Below, one piece after another: positions 54,559 through 64,000 of a DNA stretch of 64,000 nucleotides. The stretch is from Parabacteroides sp. AD58. Its GTDB lineage: Bacteria; Bacteroidota; Bacteroidia; Bacteroidales; Tannerellaceae. The stretch lies in NCBI RefSeq assembly GCF_023744375.2, contig NZ_CP146284.1, positions 2,170,001 through 2,234,000 of the forward strand. The letters are read 5' to 3'. Positions within the stretch are counted from its first letter, which is position 1. Every line of letters starts with the position of its first letter. The notes beneath the pieces are model-generated. The model was not told the origin of the DNA. It made no database searches and saw nothing but the letters and a program-made list of their open reading frames with translations. A program made the position numbers and the translations under genes.

Positions 54559-56145
54559 TTATCTCTTCAAACTACTATTCAACTGTGCATCCGTAGCAGG
54601 ATAAGGTAAATAAATGGATTTCTCACCTTGCCATGTTGTACCAGCAGAAATCTCTACCTGGTTCTTTCGCATAACACCCGGAGCCACTTCGATCGGCTCA
54701 TTCGCCTTACGCTCGTTAAACGTTTGTTCCAATAATTCCATACGCAACTGATCGTCACGGCGAGTCACCATAGCTACCCAATAACCAGCTACTTCCCAAC
54801 CATGTTCTGCCAACGCTGCATTAGCAAAGGCTTCGCCACTCAAACCTGATTGCAACGGTTCCAATCCAGCACGTTCACGTACCTTATTGATACATTCGTA
54901 AGCCATTGTATTCGGAGTTCCTTCTGCACGAGCCTGAGCTTCAGCATACCACAACAGCACTTCGGAATAGCGGATCAGACGATGACGATGATCGTTTGTC
55001 ATCCATCCTGTATTGGCCGGCTGTGTATAATCGTAATCACCGCCATCTTCACCTATAGTGAAAATACAAAACATCGGGTGTTGTTCAGGAATTGATTCAT
55101 CCCACCAGTCAACTAATGGATTACCAGCTTTATTACCCTGCAAGATTTTAGGATTATATGTCGCATCCTTACGCGGACCAGCCGGGAATTCTTTCCAGAA
55201 CTTGATTTCACCCCAACCGTCACCCCATCCGCCAAGTGATTCGAACAGGTTACTAGAAGTCATCTGAGAGTCTTCAACCCACGTAAAGTCACGAGAGAAG
55301 TTGATACCAACAACTGTTTCATTCGTGTAATTATGACTTGGTGCATATACATATTTGTATTCAGGTTCCAAAATATACTCATACGTTCCTGCATTCACGC
55401 CATCAATTACCGCCTTGGCCTGTTCAGCAGCCTTAGCATAATATTCTGTTTTCTTTAAAGGCCAACCAGCCATAGCCATATAAACAGCAGCTAAAGTTGA
55501 TTGAGCGGCCTGTTTTGTAATATAAATATTAGCACCGTTCATTTTTCGCGGAGCAGAAGAATAATCTGTTGGAAGCGTATTGACACAATCCACCAAATCT
55601 TGCTCAATTTGAGCGTAGATCTCTTCTATTGAAGCCAATGGACGCTCATAATTTACTTCGTTGTCCAGTACCAACGGAACTTGTCCCCAACGACGCACCA
55701 ACCAGAAGTAATTTACTGCACGCCAAAACTTAGCCTGACCAATAGCTATATTAATCTCCTCCTTAGTTGTCGGAGTTCTTTCCGCATTTAAGATAATGTA
55801 ATTAGCCGCCTTGATACAAGTATAAGAAGTTTGCCAGGCTGCTTCTACACCTTTATTGGCATCTGTCGGACGGAAAGCGTCCACTTCTGCATATGCCTGT
55901 TTGTTACTACCTGGATTTGTTGTCAAATCATCACCCTGCCAAGACGGAATAGTCGGGTTTGTATTCGTTTGTATCAAACATACTTTCTGATACAAAGCGT
56001 ATGTTGACATATCCAATTCTTCTTGTGTAGAGAAGAAGGTCGTCGGGGTTAATTGTCCTTTTGGATCTTCTTCCAAAAAATCATTGCAAGAAGTAGAGAA
56101 CAAAGTAAACAAAGCCCCACTTAATAATATATATTTTGCTTTCAT
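54559..56145 (-). CDS. SusD/RagB family nutrient-binding outer-membrane lipoprotein
   Basis: 528 residues with a lipobox (LFTLFSTSC) and the family opening NDFLEEDPKGQLTPTTFFST. TPR-like helices (EAAWQTSYTCIKAANYIILN), FWRAVNYFWLVRRWGQVPLV and the C-terminal RYSEVLLWYAEAQARAEG segment are typical. SusD forms a lid on the SusC channel and binds glycans or other ligands. It lies 24 bp after susC. The pair has no regulator or hydrolase next to it, so its ligand cannot be inferred. Confidence 0.93.
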   Translation of the reverse strand: MKAKYILLSGALFTLFSTSCNDFLEEDPKGQLTPTTFFSTQEELDMSTYALYQKVCLIQTNTNPTIPSWQGDDLTTNPGSNKQAYAEVDAFRPTDANKGVEAAWQTSYTCIKAANYIILNAERTPTTKEEINIAIGQAKFWRAVNYFWLVRRWGQVPLVLDNEVNYERPLASIEEIYAQIEQDLVDCVNTLPTDYSSAPRKMNGANIYITKQAAQSTLAAVYMAMAGWPLKKTEYYAKAAEQAKAVIDGVNAGTYEYILEPEYKYVYAPSHNYTNETVVGINFSRDFTWVEDSQMTSSNLFESLGGWGDGWGEIKFWKEFPAGPRKDATYNPKILQGNKAGNPLVDWWDESIPEQHPMFCIFTIGEDGGDYDYTQPANTGWMTNDHRHRLIRYSEVLLWYAEAQARAEGTPNTMAYECINKVRERAGLEPLQSGLSGEAFANAALAEHGWEVAGYWVAMVTRRDDQLRMELLEQTFNERKANEPIEVAPGVMRKNQVEISAGTTWQGEKSIYLPYPATDAQLNSSLKR

Positions 56146-56169
56146 AATTTTATCTTTGACTTTACATAG

Positions 56170-59100
56170 TTAGAAATTCATACGTACACCCAGTGTATAA
56201 GTACGTGTTAATGGGTAAGCACCAAAATCAATACCGTCGTTTACGTCGACACCACTACTCATAAATGAGATACCTGCAGGATCCATTCCCTTGTAACCTG
56301 TAATCGTAAACAGATTCTGGCAACTGAACGTAAACCGCAAATCAGCAAACTTGGCTACCGATTTAGGCAAGTTATAAGATAAGCTCAAGTTGTCCAAACG
56401 GAAATAACTGGCTGATTCAAGGAACTTGGTAGATGTTGAAGCCGACTGGTAATCGTTACCGGTAACTGTAACAGACGGATAACGAGCGAACTCCCTTGCC
56501 ACATCATAATTGTCATTCAGATACTCACGCAAAGTGATGAAGGCAAAGTCACCTGTCATAGCTGTTCCTGTAAAACGAACCAAATTCAAACGATCTGCGC
56601 CAAACGAACCTGTGAAGAAGAGATTCAAATCCCAGTTTTTCCAACGGAAGGTATTGTTCCAACCTAATGTAAAGTCCGGATTAGCTTTTCCGATAAACGT
56701 ACGGTCATTACTATCTATCATACCGTTTCCATCTAAATCAACAAACGAATCGCGGCCATCTTTATCCAAACCATTCCATACATATCCATAGAATGCTCCA
56801 ATCGGTTGTCCTACTTCTACTCGTGTAACACCGTCATTCGGAATCATTCCGGCTGCCGGAGTTGTACCGGAAACGAAGTCCAATCCACCCAAACCTGTTA
56901 CTTCATTCTTCAAATAAGTACCATTCAATGTAGTTGACCAAGTAAAATCTTGTGTATCAAATACAGTCGCATCGATTGAGAAATCGATACCGCGGTTGCT
57001 TACCTCAGCGGCATTTACCCAATAAGAACCACCTCCGTCATAATTGGCAATCGTACGCTGCAGCAAACCATCTTTTGTCTTTTTATCGAAATAGTCGAAT
57101 GAGAAATTCAACCGATGATTCAAGATAGAGAAATCAAGACCCAAGTCTAACTGGTGCGTCGTTTCCCATGTCAAATCAGGTGTAGCTACTGATGTACCGA
57201 TCCAATAACCTGTATATTGAGATGACCCACCAAAAGCATACATGGCCTGTTGCATCAATCCCAATGTTCCATACGGGTCAATGGCTTGACTACCAATTAC
57301 ACCATAGCTGGCACGGATTTTCATATCCTGCACAAGATTCTGATTCTGCATGAAGTCTTCATTGCCCAACGACCAGGCTGCTGCAATAGACGGGAACCAA
57401 CCCCATTTTTTATTCTGGAACTTAGAAGAACCATCGGCACGAATCGTTCCAGTCAGCATGTAGCGGTCTTTATAATTGTACATCACACGTCCTACTCCAG
57501 ACATCAAAGCCCATGCCGAATAAGAGTTACTTACAGTTCGGCTGCTTGCCATATTGACATTCCACCAACCCACACTTTCTGTTAGCAATCCACTACCATT
57601 CAACGCCATATAACGGGTTTCTGAATGAGTCGCTTCATAAACGGCTGTAGCAGTCAAGGCATGATCACCCCACTTATTCGTATATGTCAAGTTATTTGTT
57701 GACTGCAATGTCATGCGGTATGTATCATTATTACCCATGCTATTATTGCTGTTCGTCACCTTCTTGGTAGAGAAAGAGTAAGCTTTCACATCATTATAGT
57801 CAATACCGTTACTTGTCGTAAAGGTCAAGCCTGGCAGAATATCAAACTTCAAATCCATACGGGCATTTACGATATCAGTCATTGTTTCGCCCGTCTGTTC
57901 TTTTAACATACCAACAGGGTTGTTTTGCGTTAAAGCACTATATTGATCACGCGTATATGTACCATCCTCATTCAAGATTCCAAGTACGGGAGCGTAGTTC
58001 ATGGCGACATTGATTATATTGCCTTTCCCTGCACTGAAGTCACCGCTATGACGAATATTATGAGAAGCATTCACATCAGCAGTTACATGCAACCAGTCTG
58101 TAACCTGAGAAGTTATATTGGCGCGAGCCTGGAAACGCTCATTCTTATTCTCTATCACAACTCCATCCTGTCCAACATAATTACCTGAAACCAGATACTG
58201 AGTCTTATCACTACCACCAGAGAATGTCAATTTATAATCTTGTGTAATACCGGTTTGATAAATCTCATCCTGCCAGTCTGTTCCAGCTGTTCCATTCTGG
58301 AATGCGCTAACTGTTCCTGAGAAAATGTATTTGCTCGGTAGGTATTATATAAAGTAGCAAACTCATAAGGACTCAAGGTTTCATAACGCTTGGCAACAGT
58401 TCCGATACCCACCTTCGCATCCAATGTTATTACCCGGGTATTTGCTTTACCGGTCTTGGTTGTAATCAAGACAACACCATTCGCACCACGCGAACCATAA
58501 ATAGCTGTTGAAGAAGCATCCTTCAACACTTGCATAGACTGGATATCTTCAGGGTTCAAACCCGTTAGTCCACTTTCACGAACGATAGCGTCGATCACAT
58601 ACAACGGGTCGTTACTGCGGTTGATTGAGCCTGAACCACGCACACGGATCTTAACCGTTCCACCCGGCACACCGCTATTCTGTACCTGTACACCGGAAAC
58701 ACGTCCTTGTAATGCGTCTGACACCTGTACAATCGGCTGGTCTTTAAAGCTCTTACTATCCAAGACGGATACTGATCCCGCCAAGTCGGCTTTACGAACT
58801 ACACCATAACCTACAACAACCAGTTCATCCAGATTCTGTGAATCTTCCTTTAAAGTAACATTCAGTTTCGTCTGGTTATTCACTACTATTTCTTCGGTTG
58901 TATAACCGATATAAGAAATCTGCAATGTAGCATTTCCCGGAACTGACAAGGTAAAACGACCATCCATATCGGTCATGGTTCCATTTGTCGTTCCTTTCTC
59001 GATCACATTCACGCCCATTAGCGGTTCACCATTCTGGTCAACGACAGTTCCTGTAACAGAAATGGCCTGTTGTTGTTCTTGTACTACTGGGTTTGATTCA

Positions 59101-59216
59101 TTTGCAACAGCTAAAGTTGTGCCGCCCAGCAACATTCCCGCCATCAAAGGCATTGTTTGAAGAAGTCGCTTCAATCCGGGATAAAATAATCCCGCAGGTA
59201 TCACATTCTTTTTCAT
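56170..59216 (-). pseudogene. SusC/RagA TonB-dependent receptor, broken by a frameshift
   Basis: Two overlapping frames (58227-59216 and 56170-58230) together make one SusC of about 1015 residues. Part 1 has the signal region, a carboxypeptidase-like domain (ISVTGTVVDQNGEPLMGVNV), the TonB-box-like LDELVVVGYG and the plug (DALQGRVSGVQV, VLKDASSTAIYGSRGANGVV). It drifts into a wrong frame after NTFSQEQL. Reading the other frame from there gives SAFQNGTAGTDWQDEIYQTG and joins LTFSGGSDKTQYLVSGN of part 2, the beta-barrel, which ends NF. One base is missing near 58306-58312. This may be a true mutation, a phase-variable event or a sequencing error. Confidence 0.88.
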
Positions 59217-59375
59217 AAATTAATTATATAAGTTTTTTTCGTATTTCAAATCGTCAGGCCGGAACGGTTAAATATATCCTGCGCCTTTTCAATTTTAGCA
59301 TCATTATAAAGCTGTATTTATAAAGAAAAATAATTAAAACTTCTTACAGCCTCATCATTTTATAATTACCGATTA

Positions 59376-59408
59376 CAAAAGTAAACTATTTTTAAATAGT
59401 AAACCCAA
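59376..59408 (-). promoter_or_regulatory. probable susC-susD promoter
   Basis: TACTTTTG on the minus strand (59383-59376), with TTG at 59408-59406, 22 nt upstream. The implied 5' leader is about 150 nt, long but common for susC genes. The remainder of the gap to 59573 is AT-rich and featureless. Confidence 0.5.
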
Positions 59409-59573
59409 TAAGCAATATGTTTTATAACACATCTCGAATATTATTAACAAACGCACACTAAAAAACAGTCTATTTCTATAATAATTTCATAAATATGATG
59501 AGGTTCAAAATATAATTCAGAAGGAAAATGAGGATATTTGTTTTCAATTCATTCTTTGGCCGCCACTACAAAA

Positions 59574-59603
59574 AAAGGGCACGCCTCGCTGGACGTGCCC
59601 TTT
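59574..59603. terminator. terminator after sufE
   Basis: AAAGGGCACG (59574-59583) pairs with CGTGCCCTTT (59594-59603); on the minus strand the T-run continues. Confidence 0.85.
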
Positions 59604-59648
59604 CATCTGTAAAAAAGTCTGTTTATGTTTTGAGGTTTATAGATGGAG

Positions 59649-60074
59649 TCATTCCATTTCTTTTGCCCGATAAGCTACGGCATAAAGATGCATCTGCTTG
59701 ACCATAGCCACCAGTCCGTTTGACCGCGTGGGCGAAAGATGCTCTTTCAGGCCGATCTTCTCGATAAAATAAAGGTCGGCATCCAGGATTTCCTGCGGAG
59801 TATGATCGGAGAGGACACTGATGAGCAGCGAAACAATTCCTTTCACAATGACAGCATCACTGTCGCCCTGGAAGAGAATCTTCCCGTCTTTATAATCGGC
59901 CTGAAGCCATACACGGCTCTGGCAGCCTTCAATCAGGTTGCTTTCCGTCTTATATTTTTCGTCGAGCGGCGGCAAACTGTTGCCGAGATCAATCAGCAGG
60001 GCATATTTGTCCATCCAATCGTCGAAGGCTGAAAACTCTTCGATCACATTGTCTTGAATTTCGTTGATAGTCAT
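59649..60074 (-). CDS. sufE: SufE family Fe-S cluster assembly sulfur acceptor
   Basis: 141 residues. SufE takes persulfide sulfur from the cysteine desulfurase SufS. The acceptor cysteine is in LIEGCQSRVWLQ; VKGIVSLLISVLSDHTPQEIL and HLSPTRSNGLVAMVKQM are conserved. No suf operon genes are adjacent. It appears to be a single gene with its own terminator. Confidence 0.95.
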   Translation of the reverse strand: MTINEIQDNVIEEFSAFDDWMDKYALLIDLGNSLPPLDEKYKTESNLIEGCQSRVWLQADYKDGKILFQGDSDAVIVKGIVSLLISVLSDHTPQEILDADLYFIEKIGLKEHLSPTRSNGLVAMVKQMHLYAVAYRAKEME

Positions 60075-60199
60075 ATTTGCGGTATTTTAAATTCGCTGCA
60101 ATATTCGGGAAATATTCTGACATCTGCAAATAAGAAAGGCAGAGATTGCGTGATGGAAAAACTTTCGGGCAAGGAACGCCGAGTAGTGGAAATAATCCG

Positions 60200-60207
60200 T
60201 ATCTTTA
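60200..60207 (+). promoter_or_regulatory. possible -7 element of the deacylase gene
   Basis: TATCTTTA differs from TAnnTTTG at the last base. It is only 12 bp before the ATG at 60220, which would leave a very short leader; the ATG at 60235 fits it better. Confidence 0.35.
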
Positions 60208-60219
60208 GGCAATTCAACC

Positions 60220-61449
60220 ATGAAAATAAACAGTATGTATTGTCGAAATCAATTATTTCTGGCATGGGTGATGTTCATTCTTTGCCAGATCATACCGATT
60301 CCTGTAAAATCAGAAGAGGCAGACAGTTTGAAACGGCATCGGTTGTCGCATCAGTTGGAGTTTAATCTAAGAGAGGGATATTTGTTGAACACGCATCCTT
60401 TCTTTGGTGGAGAAAATAAATTTAACGAACCTATGCGAAGTGCCGGATCGGTTCATCTAAAATATGCATTCCGCTTTGATCCTCATTCCCGGTGGGGAAG
60501 CCAATACCCGGATGTTTATCAGGGAATTGGGCTGGCTTGTCATGCATTCCGGAACCGGGAAGAAATGGGTGTTCCCTGGAGTGCCTATGTCTTTCAGGGA
60601 GCGCCTATTACCCGGCTTACTCCTTCGCTTACGCTGGACTACGAATGGAACTTCGGGGTTTCGTGGGGGTGGAAAAAATATGATCCGCAACTGAACCCGC
60701 GTAATATGGTGGTCGGTTCGAAGATGAATGCTTATATCAATCTGGGCTGGCTGCTAAACTGGCAGGTCAACAACAACTGGCGTCTGACAGCCGGTGTGGA
60801 TGTGACTCACTTTTCCAACGGCAATACACATTATCCTAATGCAGGTGTCAACTCCGTGGGTGGACGTGTAAGTCTGATCCGGACATTCGGGACGCATGCG
60901 TATCGGACATCAACCGAAGCACGGCGCAAAGCCCGGGCGGAAATTGAACGTTATTTCAGCTATGATGTGGTTCTTTATGGAGCCGTCCGGCGAAAAGGAA
61001 TTATCTGGCCAGACGATCGGGTGTTAGTTCCGGGAGCATTTGGTGTTGCCGGCATCAATATCAATCCGATGTATAATCTGAATGCCTGTTTCCGGGCCGG
61101 GGTTTCGTTGGATGCCCAGTATGATGAGAGCGCCAACATCAAAGACCATGTGGTCGGAGATGACCGGACAGCGGAGAATATCCGGTTTTATCGCCCACCT
61201 TTCCGGGAGCAATTCGGTGTGGGATTATCTCTCCGGGCAGAACTGGTGATGCCTATCTTTTCCATCAACCTGGGAGTTGGCCACAATGTATTTTACCGGG
61301 GAGAAGACCTAAAAGGATTTTATCAGATAGCAGCCTTGAAGACATCCATCACTCGCCGGCTGTTCTTGCATGTCGGCTATCAGTTGCGTAATTTCAAAGA
61401 CCCGAATAACCTGATGTTAGGTTTGGGATATCGGTTTAACGGAAGATAA
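60220..61449 (+). CDS. acyloxyacyl hydrolase / PagL-like lipid A deacylase
   Basis: 409 residues (or 404 if the ATG at 60235 is used). An N-terminal signal region (LFLAWVMFILCQIIPIPVKS) is followed by a beta-barrel pattern ending in a C-terminal aromatic strand (LMLGLGYRFNGR). The PagL signature is clear: GVDVTHFSNGNTHYPNAGVN with His and Ser of the H-x-S pair. PagL removes the 3-O acyl chain of lipid A in the outer membrane, changing its recognition by host receptors. The chain is longer than classical PagL (about 170 residues), with extra segments between strands. The exact acyl position is not predictable. Confidence 0.8.
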   Translation: MKINSMYCRNQLFLAWVMFILCQIIPIPVKSEEADSLKRHRLSHQLEFNLREGYLLNTHPFFGGENKFNEPMRSAGSVHLKYAFRFDPHSRWGSQYPDVYQGIGLACHAFRNREEMGVPWSAYVFQGAPITRLTPSLTLDYEWNFGVSWGWKKYDPQLNPRNMVVGSKMNAYINLGWLLNWQVNNNWRLTAGVDVTHFSNGNTHYPNAGVNSVGGRVSLIRTFGTHAYRTSTEARRKARAEIERYFSYDVVLYGAVRRKGIIWPDDRVLVPGAFGVAGININPMYNLNACFRAGVSLDAQYDESANIKDHVVGDDRTAENIRFYRPPFREQFGVGLSLRAELVMPIFSINLGVGHNVFYRGEDLKGFYQIAALKTSITRRLFLHVGYQLRNFKDPNNLMLGLGYRFNGR

Positions 61450-61465
61450 GGGAGGAATATAAAAA

Positions 61466-61507
61466 CAGATTTCACGGATACATTTTGTGTGCATACCGTG
61501 AAATCTG
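61466..61507. terminator. bidirectional terminator
   Basis: CAGATTTCACGG (61466-61477) pairs perfectly with CCGTGAAATCTG (61496-61507) between convergent genes; a T5 run follows on the minus strand. Confidence 0.85.
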
Positions 61508-61517
61508 CCGATACGGT

Positions 61518-62525
61518 TTATTGATATTGATAAACGACTTCAAGCACTGTCTGGCCGACAGCCTTCAATACTTCTTTGTCGATGTTCTTCATATTGTCAT
61601 TCTGGGTATGCCAGTGCGCCCGGAATCCTTTATCAGACTGCGGGTCATAGTTGATGATATCCAGACAAGGAATGCCAGTCTCTTGAATAACGGCTTCATG
61701 GTCGTCGGTCACGCCTCCGCCATCGGCATTGATGAAGAATTTGCCATAGCCCAAGTTACGTGCGGTTTCCCACACTTTATCCACATAACGGGCGGCATGA
61801 CGCATGGAAATATATTCTTTATAGAATACGGCATCTTTGGCTCCAACCATATCCAGCAGAATACCGAAATCGGCCTTATAGCCTTTGATATGCGGATTCT
61901 TTCCCCAGAAACGGCTGCCAAGACACCAAGTTCCGCTTTTGTAGCCATATTTCTCTTCGGCAAAATCAGGAATGCCGTAATCTTCCGCATCGAAGAAGAT
62001 GATATCGACACCTACAGCCGGTGCTTTCTGTTGCAGCTGACGGGCAATCTCGAGCAAGACTCCCACGCCGCTGGCTCCATCGTCGGCTCCGTCGATCGGC
62101 TTATGCAGGTTATCCTTATTCGGGTCTGCATCTGAGTACGGACGTGTATCCCAATGGGCAAAAAGCAGAATGCGCTTTTCGCTCTCCGCATTATATGTTC
62201 CGATTATATTCTTCGACTCGAGCGGTGTTCCGTCGTAGGCTGTCAGCGTCATTTCCTGTTCATGTACTTGCGCGCCGAAGCGTTTCAACTCGCTGGCCAG
62301 GTAATTTCCACATTGCTTATGAGCCGGCGTATTAGGCACACGTGGACCGAAATCGACCTGACGCTGCACATACAGATAAGCACTGTCGGCATCAAAAGCC
62401 GGTGTGTCCGACTGGGCCTGTGCTACCACCGGTTCTGACGAAGGCTCGTTGTTGTCTGTAACGGCCGGTTTGCTGCTGCACGACCAGAGGGCCGATGCCG
62501 CCAATAAATAAAGTAATCGAATCAT
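61518..62525 (-). CDS. M28 family lipoprotein, glutaminyl-peptide cyclotransferase-like
   Basis: 335 residues with a lipobox (LLAASALWSC). The M28 fold is marked by LLFAHWDTRPYSD (H and D metal ligands), GADDGASGVGVLLEIAR, IIFFDAEDYG (E/D) and a late His in FRAHWHTQNDNM. The features WDTRP, DGADDGASG and DAEDYG are those of bacterial type II glutaminyl cyclases, which turn N-terminal Gln into pyroglutamate on exported proteins. It neighbours a gamma-glutamyl-hydrolase/dipeptidase fusion, also dealing with glutamyl peptides. An aminopeptidase activity is the alternative. Confidence 0.82.
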   Translation of the reverse strand: MIRLLYLLAASALWSCSSKPAVTDNNEPSSEPVVAQAQSDTPAFDADSAYLYVQRQVDFGPRVPNTPAHKQCGNYLASELKRFGAQVHEQEMTLTAYDGTPLESKNIIGTYNAESEKRILLFAHWDTRPYSDADPNKDNLHKPIDGADDGASGVGVLLEIARQLQQKAPAVGVDIIFFDAEDYGIPDFAEEKYGYKSGTWCLGSRFWGKNPHIKGYKADFGILLDMVGAKDAVFYKEYISMRHAARYVDKVWETARNLGYGKFFINADGGGVTDDHEAVIQETGIPCLDIINYDPQSDKGFRAHWHTQNDNMKNIDKEVLKAVGQTVLEVVYQYQ

Positions 62526-62547
62526 GATCTACTGTATTTTGAGTTTT

Positions 62548-64000
62548 TTACTGTCTTGCTGATTGCACCTGGCGCATGACACGGAGGAAGTTGCTGCCCC
62601 ATATCCGGCTGATATCGGTTTCCGAATAGCCTTCTTTCAAGAGGTGCATGGTAATGTTAATCAGTTCGTTGCTTGCCCGGCAGCCGATCAGTTCGCCGTC
62701 GCCATCGAAATCAGAGCCAATGCCGACATGTTCCACACCGATCAGATCGACCATGTGATTGATATGCCGGATGGCATCGCTCACCGAAGCTTTCTCGGCT
62801 TCCTCATTGATAAATCCTTTGTAAAGGCAAAGCTGCACGACACCACCTTGTCCGGCAATCGCCTTCAGCTGATCGTCGGTCAGATTCCGCGGATGATTAC
62901 ACAGCGCACGCGCCGATGAATGCGAGGCGATAATCGGATAACGGCTGCATGCCAGGACATCATAGAACGTCGATTCGGCCGCATGCGAAATATCCACCAT
63001 GACGCCTAAGCGATTCATCTCGGCCACCATCTGTTTGCCCAGCGGACTCAAGCCTTTCCATTCGCCCTTACCGCGTGCCGAATCACACAAGTCATTGTCT
63101 CCGTTGTGGCACAACGTAATATAACTGACACCCATATCGCGGAATTTCCGCACATTGTTCACCTCTTTTCCCAACGCATATCCGTTCTCAATGCCCAAGA
63201 AGATGGCTTTCTTCCCGGCCTGCTTGAGGCGGAGCAGATCATCGGGTGTGCGGGCAATGCCCATGCGTGTCGGATTCAGCTGTTCCTGGCGGATCACTTC
63301 CTTCAAGCGCTCTTCGGCATAGGCCGTTGCCTTCGCCAACGAAGCCTCATCCCGTTCGCCCTGTGGAATATAAGCCACCATAAAAGCGGCGTCGATCCGG
63401 CCTTCCTCCATAAAAGGCAGGTTCACTTTTCCTCCCTGTTTTTCTCCGATATTGAAATGCCCCGGAAAGATCATGGGCGTATCGGTATGCGAATCGAGGG
63501 TGACAATCCGCTGATGCAATTCTTTCGCCTGCCGGAAAATACGGGCTTCTTCAATGAAATGGTTGAAGAGCGCCTGGGCTTCTTCGTCTCCATGAATGGC
63601 CATCGCTTCCGGATGCCACTGTACACTGAAGACAGATTTCTCCGGATGACGCATGCCCTCATTGATTCCGTCGGGAGCGACGGCTGTCTGCACAAATTCG
63701 GGCGCCACATCCTTCACCGCCTGGTGATGAAACGAATTGACGGCGATGACACAGCCGTCTTCGAGATGCACGGTATGCGAGGCTTCTTCGCGCGCCATCT
63801 TCTGGCTGTGCTTGATCACATCCGTGTCTGCCTGCGAATAAATATCCTGATAAAGCGTTCCGCCAAAGGCGGCATTCAGCATCTGATGACCACGGCAAAT
63901 GCCCATCAGCGGAATCTGGCGATTCGATGCCAGGCGGATCAGCAGCAAGTCATAACGGTCGCGCAAGGTATCAACATCCTGCAAGGCCGGAAGCGGTTCT
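62548..64000 (-). CDS. peptidase C26-peptidase M19 fusion, 5' end cut by window edge
   Basis: Two domains in one chain. The first part is a class I glutamine-amidotransferase-like C26 hydrolase with nucleophile Cys in MGICRGHQM and the His/Glu pair in VQWHPEAM. The second is a renal-dipeptidase-type M19 enzyme: TLDSHTDTPMIFPGHF (HxD), FLGIENGYAL (Glu), DISHAAESTF and IASHSSARALCNHPRNL (His), and GIGSDFDGDGE. The frame stays open through the window edge, with EPLPALQDVD preceding the first internal initiator, so the N-terminus is missing. Together the domains could cleave gamma-glutamyl or dipeptide substrates. Confidence 0.88.
   Translation of the reverse strand, partial: EPLPALQDVDTLRDRYDLLLIRLASNRQIPLMGICRGHQMLNAAFGGTLYQDIYSQADTDVIKHSQKMAREEASHTVHLEDGCVIAVNSFHHQAVKDVAPEFVQTAVAPDGINEGMRHPEKSVFSVQWHPEAMAIHGDEEAQALFNHFIEEARIFRQAKELHQRIVTLDSHTDTPMIFPGHFNIGEKQGGKVNLPFMEEGRIDAAFMVAYIPQGERDEASLAKATAYAEERLKEVIRQEQLNPTRMGIARTPDDLLRLKQAGKKAIFLGIENGYALGKEVNNVRKFRDMGVSYITLCHNGDNDLCDSARGKGEWKGLSPLGKQMVAEMNRLGVMVDISHAAESTFYDVLACSRYPIIASHSSARALCNHPRNLTDDQLKAIAGQGGVVQLCLYKGFINEEAEKASVSDAIRHINHMVDLIGVEHVGIGSDFDGDGELIGCRASNELINITMHLLKEGYSETDISRIWGSNFLRVMRQVQSARQ

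Overview
The window looks like a chromosomal stretch from the order Bacteroidales, most likely Parabacteroides or a close relative. Reasons seen in the sequence: a SusC/SusD pair, lipoproteins with Bacteroidota-style lipoboxes, promoters with the Bacteroidota -7 element TAnnTTTG, the gene order ftsX-DUF3098-uppP-truB-queA-folK and DUF177-rpmF-fabH-era-der, a radical-SAM/lipoprotein system, and a 999-residue secreted protein that I recall as DUF6383-like. The genus is inference. Coding density is high, base composition is moderate, and I saw no rRNA, tRNA, CRISPR array, prophage or plasmid genes.

Layout. 1-6.5 kb: end of a slipin gene, an Rpn-type PD-(D/E)XK protein, the anaerobic ribonucleotide reductase pair nrdD-nrdG, a rhamnose mutarotase and a CPBP membrane protease. 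6.5-8.1 kb: an IS3-family insertion sequence with a -1 frameshift window. 8.3-10.7 kb: lptB, then divergently mlaE-mlaF. 10.7-15 kb: a long noncoding stretch with palindromic repeats and a structured RNA candidate that has its own promoter and terminator, then the DUF6383-like protein, then three related small hairpins and a terminator. 15.2-25.3 kb: a mannose/mannoside operon (glycosidase, phosphomannose isomerase, ROK sugar kinase, GH92 alpha-mannosidase, MFS permease), a divergent AraC regulator and a convergent manC. 25.4-31.4 kb: a GH-like lipoprotein, an M16 protease, and metK behind what reads as a SAM-II riboswitch. 31.4-37.4 kb: a cell-envelope, tRNA and folate operon led by ftsX, then an AAA-ATPase/PD-(D/E)XK protein. 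37.7-40 kb: two lipoproteins overlapping a SPASM radical SAM gene. 40.1-46.5 kb: glnK-amtB and DUF177-rpmF-fabH-era-der. 46.5-54 kb: an orphan histidine kinase, a metallophosphoesterase, a fimbrillin-like lipoprotein and a large DUF5107/TPR protein. 54.5-59.2 kb: susD and a susC broken by a single-base frameshift. 59.6-64 kb: sufE, a PagL-like outer-membrane deacylase, a glutaminyl-cyclase-like M28 lipoprotein, and a peptidase C26-M19 fusion cut by the window edge.

How the genes fit together. The 15.2-23 kb block can release mannose from glycans outside the cytoplasm (GH92 and its companion glycosidase), import it (MFS), phosphorylate it (ROK) and isomerise it to fructose 6-phosphate (PMI). 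The next gene, manC, uses mannose 1-phosphate for GDP-mannose. MetK is probably feedback-controlled by its product.

A recurring theme is intergenic: small arrays with a period of 21, 22 or 42 bp (two or four DNA turns), often with palindromic cores and a different word at each locus, sit beside or between genes, sometimes next to a hairpin with CGGGAATC-type arms. These arrays, the RNA candidate at 11.2-11.5 kb and the three GCGA-loop hairpins at 14.7-14.9 kb are the least explained structures here.
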